Source: an uncultured Desulfobulbaceae bacterium (lineage in GTDB: Bacteria > Desulfobacterota > Desulfobulbia > Desulfobulbales > BM004). Taken from it: DNA of 14,264 bases. Of the stretch, positions 1-7,688 are shown one piece after another. The notes under the pieces are model-generated. The model worked only from the letters and a program-made list of their open reading frames with translations. It was not told the origin of the DNA and did not search any database. Every line of letters begins with the position of its first letter. The first letter of the stretch is position 1. The DNA lies in the NCBI GenBank assembly GCA_947258675.1, contig CAMYJP010000025.1, positions 1 through 14,264 of the forward strand, given 5' to 3'. Both the position numbers and the translations under genes were made by a program.

Positions 1-181
1 AAAAACAGCTGATGACGAACAATTAAAAGCTCGTCTACCCTTTATAGAATATGGTAACTCGAAGATATCACGAAAGTATAACGGAAAGATAACAATTGTA
101 TAACATAACAAAAGGGGATAGATAGCACGGACCTACACCAATCTATGCCACATACTTGCTTGTTTTCCTTGCCACGGCCAT

Positions 182-221
182 AAAAAAAAGGGGGCTGCCT
201 CATTTTGAGACAGCCCCCTTT
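182..221 (-). terminator. Rho-independent terminator of the atp cluster
   Basis: Read on the minus strand, 221-187 forms a GC-rich stem. The 11-base arm at 187-197 is exactly complementary to 211-221. A further 3 pairs (199-201 with 207-209) follow one C/A mismatch, and the loop is short and T-rich. On the minus strand the stem runs into a tract of eight T (182-189). It lies 22 bases past the atpE stop codon, so it ends the minus-strand transcript. It lacks a clear role for the plus strand, where nothing is encoded in 1-181. Confidence 0.93.
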
Positions 222-243
222 AAAATCAAAAAATTTCTGAATA

Positions 244-609
<366 letters not shown>

Positions 610-656
610 TTATGGCCTTCTTCTAAAAACTCTATATAACGGTAAAACTTAATTTT

Positions 657-1379
657 CTAATGAGCGTGCTCCATTGCGGCTGAAAAGTAGAGGATTGAAA
701 GCAGCACAAACACCAAGGCTTGAACAAAGGAAACCAGAACCCCGAGGCAGAGAATTGGCAGTGGCGCAAAATAAGCGCCGGCCAGCATAAAAAGAATTGC
801 CAGGAGAGTTTCTTTTGCCATGATGTTACCGAAAAGTCGTATGGACAGAGAAAGCAGACGAGCCAGGTGGCTTATTACTTCAATGGGGAACATGAGGGGA
901 ATCAATGCAGGAATAGGTCCCAAGAAGTGTTTTATATAGCCGACCCCATGGAACTTCACACCAAGAATATGTGTCGTTGTAAATACAATAATTGTACATC
1001 CCAAAGTAATATTTAGATTGGAAGTGGGTGACATGAAGCCCGGCATAAGTCCGATGATATTGGCCGTAACGATGTAAAGGGCAAAGGTAGAAAGCATTGG
1101 GAACATCATTCTGGCCCCTTCTTTACCCATGTTATCGGCCATGAATCCTTCAAGACCGCCAACCACGGCTTCCCAAAAATTCTGCCCCTTTCCCGGAATC
1201 ATTTCCAGTTTTCCCAAAGTGAGTTTAGGCACAAGAATTAAAAAAGCCATAACCATCCATGTGTAGGTCATGTGTGGTGAAACCAATTTTTCAAGCACGG
1301 TATGCCCTACAAGGCCATGCGGTATCGGCAGACCCAACTTCTCAAGAATCACTGAAATAAATAGTACTGGATGTTCCAT
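657..1379 (-). CDS. atpB: F0F1 ATP synthase subunit a
   Basis: The stator channel subunit that delivers ions to and from the c-ring. The 240 residues (normal for short bacterial a subunits) contain several membrane helices. The conserved helix is HLARLLSLSIRLFGNIMAKE (171-190). Arg181 is the essential arginine facing the c-ring carboxylate, and Gln220 in FVQALVF matches the conserved Gln of the last helix. The product ends in MEHAH. It starts 6 bases after the atpI stop, with a GGAGG 14 bases upstream that is rather distant, so translation may be partly coupled to atpI. A 74-base gap separates it from atpE. Confidence 0.96.
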   Translation of the reverse strand: MEHPVLFISVILEKLGLPIPHGLVGHTVLEKLVSPHMTYTWMVMAFLILVPKLTLGKLEMIPGKGQNFWEAVVGGLEGFMADNMGKEGARMMFPMLSTFALYIVTANIIGLMPGFMSPTSNLNITLGCTIIVFTTTHILGVKFHGVGYIKHFLGPIPALIPLMFPIEVISHLARLLSLSIRLFGNIMAKETLLAILFMLAGAYFAPLPILCLGVLVSFVQALVFVLLSILYFSAAMEHAH

Positions 1380-1385
1380 AATTTT

Positions 1386-1793
1386 CTATGATGCCTCCTT
1401 TGCTGCAAAGAAAAACCTTTTAACCAAGCTGGCGGTAACAAAACCGATACTCAGGACAACAGTCGAAAGTCCTGTTACAAGACCAACAACATGGACGATC
1501 TGGTATCTAACAAGCATAAAAAGTATCAGTGCTAAGACAGCTAACCTGACATAATACTTCAAGAAAAAACGGGCTTTGGCGCTATGAAGCGGACCTGCCA
1601 AAATTCTGACCAGGTCCTTCTTTAGAAAAATAAAGCTGGTATTTGCTAGTATTCCCCCTACCAGAACCCCTTTAGCAAAATAAGGTGTAATGATACTCCA
1701 ACTGGCCAGGGTCATAAAAATCAGCAAGACCCAGTTTATTATCTGCAATTTGGCTAAAGGAAATTCGTAAGTATCCTTTTGCAGATCTTTCAT
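1386..1793 (-). CDS. atpI: ATP synthase subunit I (AtpI-like membrane protein)
   Basis: A small hydrophobic protein of 135 residues with about four predicted membrane helices (roughly 17-33, 38-57, 80-97, 100-122) and basic connecting segments such as LKKDLVR. The AtpI family is known to help assemble the c-ring and is poorly conserved in sequence. The assignment therefore rests on the four-helix pattern plus position directly before atpB. The start codon overlaps the stop of atpZ in an ATGA junction (1790-1793), and a TAAGGA lies 9 bases upstream. It could be described more cautiously as an AtpI-like hypothetical protein. Confidence 0.8.
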   Translation of the reverse strand: MKDLQKDTYEFPLAKLQIINWVLLIFMTLASWSIITPYFAKGVLVGGILANTSFIFLKKDLVRILAGPLHSAKARFFLKYYVRLAVLALILFMLVRYQIVHVVGLVTGLSTVVLSIGFVTASLVKRFFFAAKEAS

Positions 1794-2020
1794 TTATATA
1801 AATCCTTACGCTTTGCCAGCAGAAACAAATTTTTAAACCCAGCGGCAATCCCGAACCCCAAAAAAATCAAGGTCAACCAAGGGTAGGTTTTTTCATTAAA
1901 AACTTTGTGATCCAGATACCATCCGATTCCCAGGCCTATGAAAATAGACATCACCATCGTCAGGCCAATGTTGCCAAAATCTGCCAGCAATCTCAGCATT
2001 TCTTTTCGGTTACTTGACAT
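1790..2020 (-). CDS. atpZ: AtpZ/AtpQ-type ATP synthase accessory protein
   Basis: A short protein with two membrane helices (GLTMVMSIFIGLGIGWYLD and YPWLTLIFLGFGIAAGFKNL) joined by a short polar loop, and a basic tail. This is the pattern of the AtpZ/'Fo-assembly gene 1' family encoded just before atpI in many bacteria; a role in Fo assembly or Mg2+ handling has been proposed for the family. The ATG at 2018-2020 (76 residues) is preferred because GGTGA lies 5 bases upstream and the similarity starts there. A TTG at 2042-2044 in the same frame would add eight residues (MKKSLVIW) but has no convincing ribosome-binding site. It overlaps atpI by 4 bases. Confidence 0.8.
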   Translation of the reverse strand: MSSNRKEMLRLLADFGNIGLTMVMSIFIGLGIGWYLDHKVFNEKTYPWLTLIFLGFGIAAGFKNLFLLAKRKDLYK

Positions 2021-2121
2021 CCAGATCACCAAAGATTTTTTCAAACAGAAACGTATCCAAAATTCAAGTTAACCGACAAGTTTGGTATCATGCCAGTGCT
2101 CCAAAGTCAATGGATTTTTTA

Positions 2122-3411
2122 TTATTTCTGCATTTTTTTGAATGACGACTCAGTCATTTCAAGGGCAAATTCTAAATCTTTTGCTGTCTGTGCCGCTGAA
2201 ATAAAAGCAGCTTCGAACTGGGATGGAGCAAGATATACTCCCTGACTCAACATATTCCGATAATGAGCCCCATATTTTTCTGTATCGGCCTTCATCGCAG
2301 AATCAAAATCAGTTACAGGTCCGGCAGTAAAAAAACCGGTCATTATAGAGCCGATTCTATTTAGTGTTATTTGCTGATCATATTCATTCGCCAGCATATT
2401 CAGTTGGCTGGCAAAGTCATCGGCTTTCTTTTCTAGTGTCTCATAAAAACCAGGCTTAGCCAGTTCCTTTAGCATGGCCACTCCTGCCGCCATCGCTAGG
2501 GGATTTCCAGAGAGTGTCCCGGCTTGGTATACAGGTCCAACTGGTGAGATCATATCCATTATATCTTTCCTGCCACCATAGGCTCCCACCGGCAAGCCAC
2601 CACCAATAATTTTCCCCAGGCAGGTCAAATCAGGCATTACATTAAATCTGGCTTGCGCTCCTCCCAGGGAAAGTCTGAAACCTGTAATAACTTCATCAAA
2701 GATTAACACTATGCCCTGTTCACGGGTTAGCTCTCTGAGCTTTTCCAGAAATCCATCTGCAGGAAGTACAACCCCCATATTTCCCGCTACCGGCTCAACG
2801 ATAACACATGCGATTTCCAACGCTTCGTCCCGGAGGGTTTTCTCAAGCATCTCTAGATTGTTGTAAGGGATGGAAATCGTATTTTTTACAATTTCTTCTG
2901 GAACACCGGGACTTCCTGGAATTCCGAGAGTAATAACACCAGAACCAGCTTTTACAAGAAATGAGTCGGCATGACCATGGTAGCAGCCATCAAATTTGAC
3001 CACTGCTTTTTTACCAGTAAAACCACGGGCCAAGCGAATGGCACTCATAGTCGCTTCAGTACCAGAATTAACAAAGCGTACCCGATCAACTGAGGGTAAT
3101 GCCTCAGTAACTAACTCGGCAAGCTCAATCTCAAGCGGAGTAGGCGCACCGAAACTGGTGCCATCTTCAAGGGCCTTTGTTATAGCTTCTACCACAGCTG
3201 GGTAATTATGACCAAGAATCATGGGCCCCCAGGAACAGACAAAATCTACATATTCATTACCGTCAACATCATATACTTTGGATCCTACAGCCTTTTGAAT
3301 AAAAACAGGATCGCAACCAACTGAATTGCATGCCCTTACAGGACTGTTGACCCCCCCAGGGATCAAATTTTTCGCTTTTTCAAATAACATTCTGGAGTTG
3401 TCTGTTTTCAT
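2122..3411 (-). CDS. hemL: Glutamate-1-semialdehyde 2,1-aminomutase
   Basis: A PLP enzyme that converts glutamate-1-semialdehyde to 5-aminolevulinate, the second step of the C5 route to haem, sirohaem and cobalamin. The 429 residues match the family length. The N-terminus has the hallmark LIPGGVNSPVRAC. PLP-binding elements are the SGTEA loop (116-120), YHGHADS (144-150), FDE at 238-240, and the Schiff-base lysine Lys267 in CLGKIIGGGLPVGAYGG. The start ATG has an AGGAGA sequence 7 bases upstream. It reads toward atpZ with a gap of about 100 bases and no recognisable terminator, so read-through into the atp genes is possible. The HemA partner is not in the window. Confidence 0.97.
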   Translation of the reverse strand: MKTDNSRMLFEKAKNLIPGGVNSPVRACNSVGCDPVFIQKAVGSKVYDVDGNEYVDFVCSWGPMILGHNYPAVVEAITKALEDGTSFGAPTPLEIELAELVTEALPSVDRVRFVNSGTEATMSAIRLARGFTGKKAVVKFDGCYHGHADSFLVKAGSGVITLGIPGSPGVPEEIVKNTISIPYNNLEMLEKTLRDEALEIACVIVEPVAGNMGVVLPADGFLEKLRELTREQGIVLIFDEVITGFRLSLGGAQARFNVMPDLTCLGKIIGGGLPVGAYGGRKDIMDMISPVGPVYQAGTLSGNPLAMAAGVAMLKELAKPGFYETLEKKADDFASQLNMLANEYDQQITLNRIGSIMTGFFTAGPVTDFDSAMKADTEKYGAHYRNMLSQGVYLAPSQFEAAFISAAQTAKDLEFALEMTESSFKKMQK

Positions 3412-3807
3412 ACTTTTTCTCCTGTTTACGTAATATATTTTTTACGGTTTGCGGCACTTTGCACTTGGAGTTTTCTAAGATTATTATGGACAAGCCCGCA
3501 ACCTGATTTCATGCTCCAGTCAATAATAGTCCTGGATTAAAACACTACTATTATCAATATGCGGGAATATGGCCCAGGAATATAGCACGCTCGGTTTTAA
3601 TCTGTCAAAAGCAAATAAAAATCATACCTCTGTGTTCATGGGGAGATATTGTTATTCACATTGTCTAGCATCAACCTTAGAAGGTCTGCAGGTTAAGATA
3701 ATTTTTCCTTGTCATAAGCCGGAACAGTAATTACTATTGACATTTCTAACACGTTAATTGAAACAATTCTTTGTTTTCGAATAATTAAATTTAACAGGAG
3801 TAATATC
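3412..3807. other. Divergent intergenic region between hemL and trxA
   Basis: 396 bases with no open frame worth calling. It must hold the promoters of two outward-facing transcripts. An 8-base inverted repeat (ATAATAGT at 3523-3530, ACTATTAT at 3547-3554, 16-base spacer) could be an operator or a hairpin. Toward trxA there is a perfect TTGACA at 3737-3742, but the best -10 match (AACAAT, 3762-3767) is 19 bases away, so the promoter call is weak. No terminator or RNA gene was recognised. Confidence 0.4.
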
Positions 3808-4128
3808 ATGGTCACGCAAATTTCAGATAGCGAGTTCGAATCAACAATTCTTCAATCAGATATTCCTAGTCTGGTTGATTTTTGGGCGCCTTGGTGCGGC
3901 CCCTGCAAAGCTATTGGCCCTGTCGTCGAAGAGTTAGCAGAGGAATACGCCGGCAAAATTCAGATTGCCAAAATGAATGTGGATGAAAACCCATCAACAC
4001 CTGGAAAATACAGCATTAGAGCGATTCCCACCCTCATCCTGTTCAAAGATGGAGAGATACTGGACCAGATTACCGGTGCAGCAGGAAAAACCCAGCTTAA
4101 AAGTTTACTGGATAAAGCCCTATCATAA
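3808..4128 (+). CDS. trxA: Thioredoxin
   Basis: A cytoplasmic dithiol reductant of 106 residues, a full-length single thioredoxin domain. The active site is WCGPC at 29-33, preceded by DFWAP (24-28). The cis-proline loop is AIPT with Pro74, and the KDG turn follows at 80-82. An AGGAG sequence lies 7 bases upstream of the ATG. It is followed after 279 bases by thioredoxin reductase on the same strand, its natural electron donor using NADPH. In Desulfobacterota such pairs also serve peroxide removal and ribonucleotide reductase; that role here is inference. Confidence 0.97.
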   Translation: MVTQISDSEFESTILQSDIPSLVDFWAPWCGPCKAIGPVVEELAEEYAGKIQIAKMNVDENPSTPGKYSIRAIPTLILFKDGEILDQITGAAGKTQLKSLLDKALS

Positions 4129-4407
4129 TCCAATCTTACAGGCGAATCTAAAAGGTTTTATTTGCAAATTACCTGAAACTTTAATTATCAAAAGGGGTTG
4201 CGAAAGGAAAATCAATCGGATTAAGTTACTTTTCGATCAGGACCTGTTTGATCCCAAAATTCTTTGTCGGGCAGGCAGCGAGAAAGCGCTTAGACTAAAC
4301 TGACGGCGTCCCCTATGACGAACTCTGTTCTATACCTCGGTCAAAAAATCGGGCATCAGGCTGCTTTAACACCTGACCAGAGGGGAATACCTTCCTGCAA
4401 TTAAAAT

Positions 4408-5337
4408 ATGAATAACGCTGAGTACCAACTTATTATCGTTGGCGGAGGGCCAGGTGGTTTAACGGCTGGACTCTATGCTGCCAGGGCCCGACTTAAAGCT
4501 GTTTTGCTGGAAAGAGGGGCGCTTGGCGGGCAGGTGCTGGTAACAGACTGGATTGACAATTACCCAGGATTCCCTGAAGGAATATCAGGTTTCGATCTGG
4601 TTGACAAGATGACCGCTCAGGCCACTCGGTTTGATTTGGAAACAAAAATCGCTCCAGTTGTTGGAATGGACCTTGCCGGCCCGACTAAAAAAATAACCCT
4701 TGAAAGTGGCGAAGAACTCTCTAGCCAGGCGGTTATAATCTCCACAGGTGCCCGCCCTAACCAACTGGGAATTCCCGGAGAAGAACGATTAACCGGCAAA
4801 GGAGTGTCTTATTGTGCAACATGCGATGGTCCCTTTTACCGTGATCAGGAAATTGTTGTTGTAGGTGGCGGAGATACCGCAGTTCAGGAAGCTGATCTAC
4901 TCACTAAATTTGCCCGTAAAGTTACGGTTATCCATCGACGAGATGCATTGAGAGCCACAAAAATTCTCCAGGAAAATGCATTTGCCAATGACCGTATTCA
5001 TTTTGCCTGGGATTCTGTTGTAACAAAAATCAATGGAGGGGAAGTCGTCGAATCAATAGAAATTCAGCACAAAGATGGGACGTACAGCTCAATGGCTGTG
5101 GCCGGTGTTTTTGTGTTGATCGGCACCATTCCTAACAATGAGGTTCTGCCTCTCGATCAGCTGGATACCGATGAAAATGGTTTTATAAAAACAAATGCTG
5201 AGATGTGTACTAATTTACCGGGAGTAATGGCAGTAGGAGATATACGCAGCAAGAGGGTCAGGCAGATAGTGAATGCAGCAGGGGAAGGAGCGGTTGCAAC
5301 CATTGCTGCTGAAGATTACTTGGATGTATATTGTTAA
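4408..5337 (+). CDS. trxB: Thioredoxin-disulfide reductase (NADPH)
   Basis: A flavoprotein that passes electrons from NADPH to thioredoxin. The 309 residues match the low-molecular-weight bacterial class. The order is: FAD-binding GGGPGG (12-17), redox-active pair Cys136/Cys139 in CATCDG, NADPH-binding GGGDTA (153-158), HRRD (176-179, arginines expected to contact the 2'-phosphate), and the second FAD motif GVMAVGDI (272-279). The start is fixed by an in-frame stop two codons upstream of the ATG. No good Shine-Dalgarno is adjacent; the nearest purine run (AGAGGGGAA) is about 20 bases upstream. The bamD gene starts 43 bases downstream. Confidence 0.96.
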   Translation: MNNAEYQLIIVGGGPGGLTAGLYAARARLKAVLLERGALGGQVLVTDWIDNYPGFPEGISGFDLVDKMTAQATRFDLETKIAPVVGMDLAGPTKKITLESGEELSSQAVIISTGARPNQLGIPGEERLTGKGVSYCATCDGPFYRDQEIVVVGGGDTAVQEADLLTKFARKVTVIHRRDALRATKILQENAFANDRIHFAWDSVVTKINGGEVVESIEIQHKDGTYSSMAVAGVFVLIGTIPNNEVLPLDQLDTDENGFIKTNAEMCTNLPGVMAVGDIRSKRVRQIVNAAGEGAVATIAAEDYLDVYC

Positions 5338-5380
5338 AATAACAACCAAATCAGGATTTTTCCAAATATATGAGGATTCA

Positions 5381-6145
5381 ATGCAGACAACAATTAATAA
5401 AACCCATCCCGTCAAAAAATTTGTCAAAACTCTGTTTCAAATCCTATTGATACTTGGATTAACCCTACAGTCAGGATGCGCCAGTCTGGAAAAAATGTAT
5501 TCCTCTATTTTCACATCAGGGAAAAACAGACCAGAAACAGCTGAAAGCCTGGTGCAAAAAGGTCTGGACGACTTTAACCACGCCAACTACTATGATGCAC
5601 TGTCAACTTTTGAAAAAATTAAAGATCGATATCCTTTCAGTCAATACAGCCTGCTTGCTGAACTTAAAACTGCTGACTCGCAATATTTCTTAAAAAATTA
5701 TCCAGAAGCCCTGGTTCTGTATGAAGAATTTGAAGAGAGACATCCTTCAAATGAGGCAGTCCCATATGTTATGTTTCAAATGGGAATGTGCTACTATCAG
5801 CAGATTGATACAATTGATCGAGACACTTCCGGAGCAAGTAATGCTGTTCAGGTCTTTTCCAGGTTGGTTCGAACTTTCCAAGATTCTCCTTACACTGATG
5901 AAGCTCAAGCCCGCATCAACTCAGCAAGAAATTTTCTGGCTGACCACGAATTTTATGTCGCTCAGTTCTATATTAAGACCAAATCTTATGAGGAAGCAGC
6001 AGCTCGCCTTGAAGAACTTGTCAGCCTTTATCCGGAAACAACCATTCATCCCAGAGCACAAAGAATCCTGACAGATCTAAAGGCAGGGAACCCGCCTAAA
6101 CGTGGACTGACTTATTGGCTGCCTGGTTTTTCATTTTCTGATTGA
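5381..6145 (+). CDS. bamD: Outer membrane assembly lipoprotein BamD
   Basis: An essential partner of BamA in inserting beta-barrel proteins into the outer membrane. With the ATG at 5381 (AGGA 5 bases upstream) the product has 254 residues. It has a basic N-terminus, a hydrophobic stretch (about 17-29) and a lipobox-like LQSGC with Cys33 as the lipidated residue. Gln at -3 is unusual for a lipobox. The rest is TPR-like helical repeats including the typical LVQKGLDDFNHANYYDALSTFEKIKDRYPFSQYS block, the repeat NYPEALVLYEEFEERHPS, and the family motif around IDRDTS, ending near LTYWLPGFSFSD. The same frame is open back to 5273 inside trxB, but that longer start would put extra residues before the signal peptide and is rejected. 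Confidence 0.93.
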   Translation: MQTTINKTHPVKKFVKTLFQILLILGLTLQSGCASLEKMYSSIFTSGKNRPETAESLVQKGLDDFNHANYYDALSTFEKIKDRYPFSQYSLLAELKTADSQYFLKNYPEALVLYEEFEERHPSNEAVPYVMFQMGMCYYQQIDTIDRDTSGASNAVQVFSRLVRTFQDSPYTDEAQARINSARNFLADHEFYVAQFYIKTKSYEEAAARLEELVSLYPETTIHPRAQRILTDLKAGNPPKRGLTYWLPGFSFSD

Positions 6146-6175
6146 TAGAGAAGCCTTTTCCAAAACCTTGCTGAA

Positions 6176-6193
6176 GGCAATTAAAGAATTGCC
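6176..6193 (+). terminator. Weak hairpin after bamD, possible terminator
   Basis: A perfect 7-base inverted repeat (GGCAATT 6176-6182, AATTGCC 6187-6193) with a 4-base loop lies about 30 bases after the bamD stop. A second short palindrome (6206-6217, TTCTGGCCAGAA) follows. Neither is followed by a T tract, so intrinsic termination is doubtful. The larger element at 6269-6467 may do the work instead. Confidence 0.25.
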
Positions 6194-6268
6194 AGCCAAT
6201 AACTTCTGGCCAGAAAATACAAGACTAAGTCTGATATAAACGGCTTTTGCTGTATAATTTATACCGCT

Positions 6269-6467
6269 CTCATTAGTGTCCATCCGGAAAGTCTTTTTTT
6301 CGGATGCCTACACTAAGTTGTTTCCAATTCGAAAACGTGCTTTTTTGAGCAAGTTCAAGGATTACAAAGAGTTGCGCGGAGGCGTACTCAGGTACGCCGC
6401 ACAAACAACTCCACAGGCTGATGAAGAAATTGCTTAAAAGGGCTGTTTCCGGATGGAAATTAATTAG
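6269..6467. repeat. 199-base element with terminal inverted repeats and nested hairpins
   Basis: The ends are inverted copies: 6269-6290 against 6446-6467 matches at 19 of 22 positions, including a perfect 12-base core (TCCATCCGGAAA / TTTCCGGATGGA). Inside, complementary segments are nested in order: AGCAA 6348-6352 with TTGCT 6430-6434; GAGTTG 6369-6374 with CAACTC 6406-6411; and a perfect GGCGTAC 6381-6387 with GTACGCC 6392-6398 around a TCAG loop. A side hairpin near the left end pairs 6282-6286 with 6301-6305. It encodes nothing. The right arm contains the stop codon of the convergent DUF3135 gene. The form suggests a miniature (MITE-like or REP-like) repeat family or a large bidirectional terminator; copy number cannot be judged from one window, and no clear target-site duplication is visible. 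Confidence 0.7.
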
Positions 6468-6838
6468 TACTTATTTGATTTTTGTAACAGTGGGGCTTCT
6501 TTTTTCCTGAAAGGAATAATCAATGTCTCTTTTTTACACCTTTCCTTCTCAGCGACGACCTTCCCAGGATTCTTCAAGACTTCTTGAAACAACCCGAACT
6601 GTTCCCAGAAAATTTCTACCATTTTATTCATCCTGACAACTGGATCTTTGTATTTACTCAAACGTGCATCAAGCACAAATTGCAAACCATATGCTCGTTT
6701 TTTGTGTTGGGCGGGAAAGGCCTCAATAGTGTTAGTGATGAGTTCCTTACGCAATTCTTCAAATTCAGCAGGGTCTTTTTTATAGAGACCGGTTAGCTTC
6801 TCTATTTTTTTTTCAATGGAATCTGTCTCTTTTGTCAT
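6464..6838 (-). CDS. DUF3135-type small cytoplasmic protein of unknown function
   Basis: The product has 124 residues. The central block FEELRKELITNTIEAFPAQHKKRAYGLQFVLDARLSKYKDPVVRMNKMVEIFWEQF resembles the proteobacterial DUF3135 family, recognised from memory. It is helical and highly charged, with no signal or membrane segment. A Lys-rich C-terminal tail follows (CKKETLIIPFRKKEAPLLQKSNKY). The frame opens at 6859, but AAAGGAG lies inside those first codons and is 8 bases before the third ATG (6836-6838), so that start is preferred. The stop lies in the arm of the inverted-repeat element. The gene is convergent with bamD, and an operator-like palindrome lies upstream. Confidence 0.75.
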   Translation of the reverse strand: MTKETDSIEKKIEKLTGLYKKDPAEFEELRKELITNTIEAFPAQHKKRAYGLQFVLDARLSKYKDPVVRMNKMVEIFWEQFGLFQEVLKNPGKVVAEKERCKKETLIIPFRKKEAPLLQKSNKY

Positions 6839-6873
6839 TTTCATATCTCCTTTTGACATTTATTTTATTTACA

Positions 6874-6889
6874 TTTACCAACTGGTAAA
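6874..6889 (-). promoter_or_regulatory. Operator-like palindrome upstream of the DUF3135 gene
   Basis: A 16-base inverted repeat with perfect 7-base arms, TTTACCA (6874-6880) and TGGTAAA (6883-6889), and a 2-base centre. It lies 36-51 bases upstream of the chosen start codon, where a repressor or activator of this gene would bind. A TTGAAA (minus strand, 6892-6897) just beyond it could be a -35 element, but no good -10 was found. The binding protein is unknown. Confidence 0.5.
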
Positions 6890-7407
6890 ACTTTTCAACC
6901 TGCCTTGGCAGCCCGATGACCACATAAACCCTTTTTGTTGGCTATGCTAAATCTTCAACAAATACAACTTATTTTGCAATATTTAAACCACTTCCCCGAC
7001 AACATTTTTTTTACTTAAATTTCAGCAAGTAAAAACATTTGTCAATCACCATATGAAGATAGCCTTTTAAAAAAGAACATAAAATCGGAAAATTTTCCGG
7101 AAATCAGGATTTCTAAAAGAAGCTGACTCTGGGAGTTACTCATTTTTTTGTTCATTCTTTCGTCAAAAAAAATACTGGCCGCTGCTCTGTATGCTAGTCT
7201 TATTATACTATATAAAGCAGGATAATTAAAGCATCCTTGTCTCATTGTACGCTAAAAGTAAGCTAAAAGGCCCCGCCCAATAAATTTATCCAAAATTAGC
7301 ATACGAAAATAACAGAAATACAATATTTCCATTAATTTCGGGATGGATATAATTAATCCCTGCCTGCATCATCCTGTAATTCTAACGAACTTCAACTATT
7401 GAAAAAG

Positions 7408-7435
7408 TTGCCAGATAGTACATATGTATTATATG
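7408..7435 (+). promoter_or_regulatory. Candidate sigma-70-type promoter of the exporter operon
   Basis: TTGCCA (7408-7413, five of six to the -35 consensus) is followed after 16 bases by TATATG (7430-7435, four of six to the -10 consensus) in AT-rich palindromic sequence. A start near 7442 would give a leader of about 245 bases that includes the structured segments downstream. The match is modest. No -24/-12 sigma-54 promoter (GG-N10-GC) was found between 7300 and 7688. Confidence 0.3.
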
Positions 7436-7499
7436 CATATAGTATATAAGTAGGCGGACTAGTTCGATTCTATCCAGAAACCGACACTTCCATTCCATA

Positions 7500-7589
7500 G
7501 GTTTCAGGTTGCATGGGGTCAGTGAAAATCAGCTGATAACTGCCGCCGGCCCCGATAATCGAATCCGCAACTCTTGAAACCAAAAGAGT
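7500..7589 (+). promoter_or_regulatory. Nested stem structure in the exporter leader (possible cis-regulatory RNA)
   Basis: Three complementary segments are nested in correct order: GGTTTCA 7500-7506 with TGAAACC 7575-7581 (7 pairs), GTTGC 7508-7512 with GCAAC 7567-7571 (5 pairs), and GGGGTC 7515-7520 with GGCCCC 7548-7553 (6 pairs, one G-T). The inner segment has CAGT/ACTG (7520-7523, 7539-7542) around the palindrome TCAGCTGA (7529-7536); the C at 7520 is shared by two of these helices. A competing hairpin, ACTCTT 7570-7575 with AAGAGT 7584-7589, would disrupt the outer stems, as in switching leaders. It resembles no riboswitch class I can assign. A short cobalamin-like string occurs, but the B12 box is absent. 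Confidence 0.45.
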
Positions 7590-7620
7590 GTGCTTCCGGA
7601 TTAAAAGTTCGCCGCGATCT

Positions 7621-7655
7621 GCTGTAAAACTTCAATGCAGCTATAGTTTTACAGC
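7621..7655 (+). promoter_or_regulatory. 11-base-arm inverted repeat just upstream of the adaptor gene
   Basis: GCTGTAAAACT (7621-7631) and AGTTTTACAGC (7645-7655) are perfect inverted copies with a 13-base spacer. The right arm ends 33 bases before the start codon. A TATAGT resembling a -10 (7642-7647) overlaps the right arm, with no good -35. It could be an operator that blocks a promoter, or an mRNA stem before the ribosome-binding site. No T tract follows, so it is not an intrinsic terminator. Confidence 0.45.
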
Positions 7656-7688
7656 TGTTGCAATGGATCTATCTACCAGGGAGACATT

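Larger units (their letters stand above)
6890..7688. other. Gene-poor region between the DUF3135 gene and the exporter operon
   Basis: About 800 bases with no convincing gene. The only sizeable frame (7042-7245, minus) has a Phe/Ser-rich product, no ribosome-binding site and no recognisable family, and is not called. The right-hand 300 bases hold AT-rich promoter-like sequence with a perfect 12-base palindrome TATATGCATATA (7430-7441), a nested stem region (7500-7581) and an 11-base-arm inverted repeat (7621-7655), each listed separately. 6890-7380 is AT-rich and otherwise featureless by eye. Confidence 0.5.

Noticed and set aside
3977..4303. Plus-strand frame overlapping trxA
   Set aside because: Overlaps the second half of thioredoxin in another frame, with no motif and no ribosome-binding site.
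5273..5380. Longer N-terminus for BamD starting inside trxB
   Set aside because: It would place 36 residues before a normal lipoprotein signal peptide; ATG 5381 has a good ribosome-binding site.
6908..6922. Sigma-54 promoter upstream of the DUF3135 gene (minus strand)
   Set aside because: GG-N10-GC spacing is met, but the rest of the -24 and -12 boxes match poorly; expected by chance in this length.
7042..7245. Small minus-strand gene
   Set aside because: No ribosome-binding site, no recognisable family, low-complexity Phe/Ser/Leu content, isolated in AT-rich DNA.
7500..7660. Cobalamin riboswitch before the exporter
   Set aside because: A short string (GTGAAAATC followed by ACTGCCGC) recalls the cobalamin core, but the flanking GG/CC pairs, the GCCACTG segment and the B12 box are missing.
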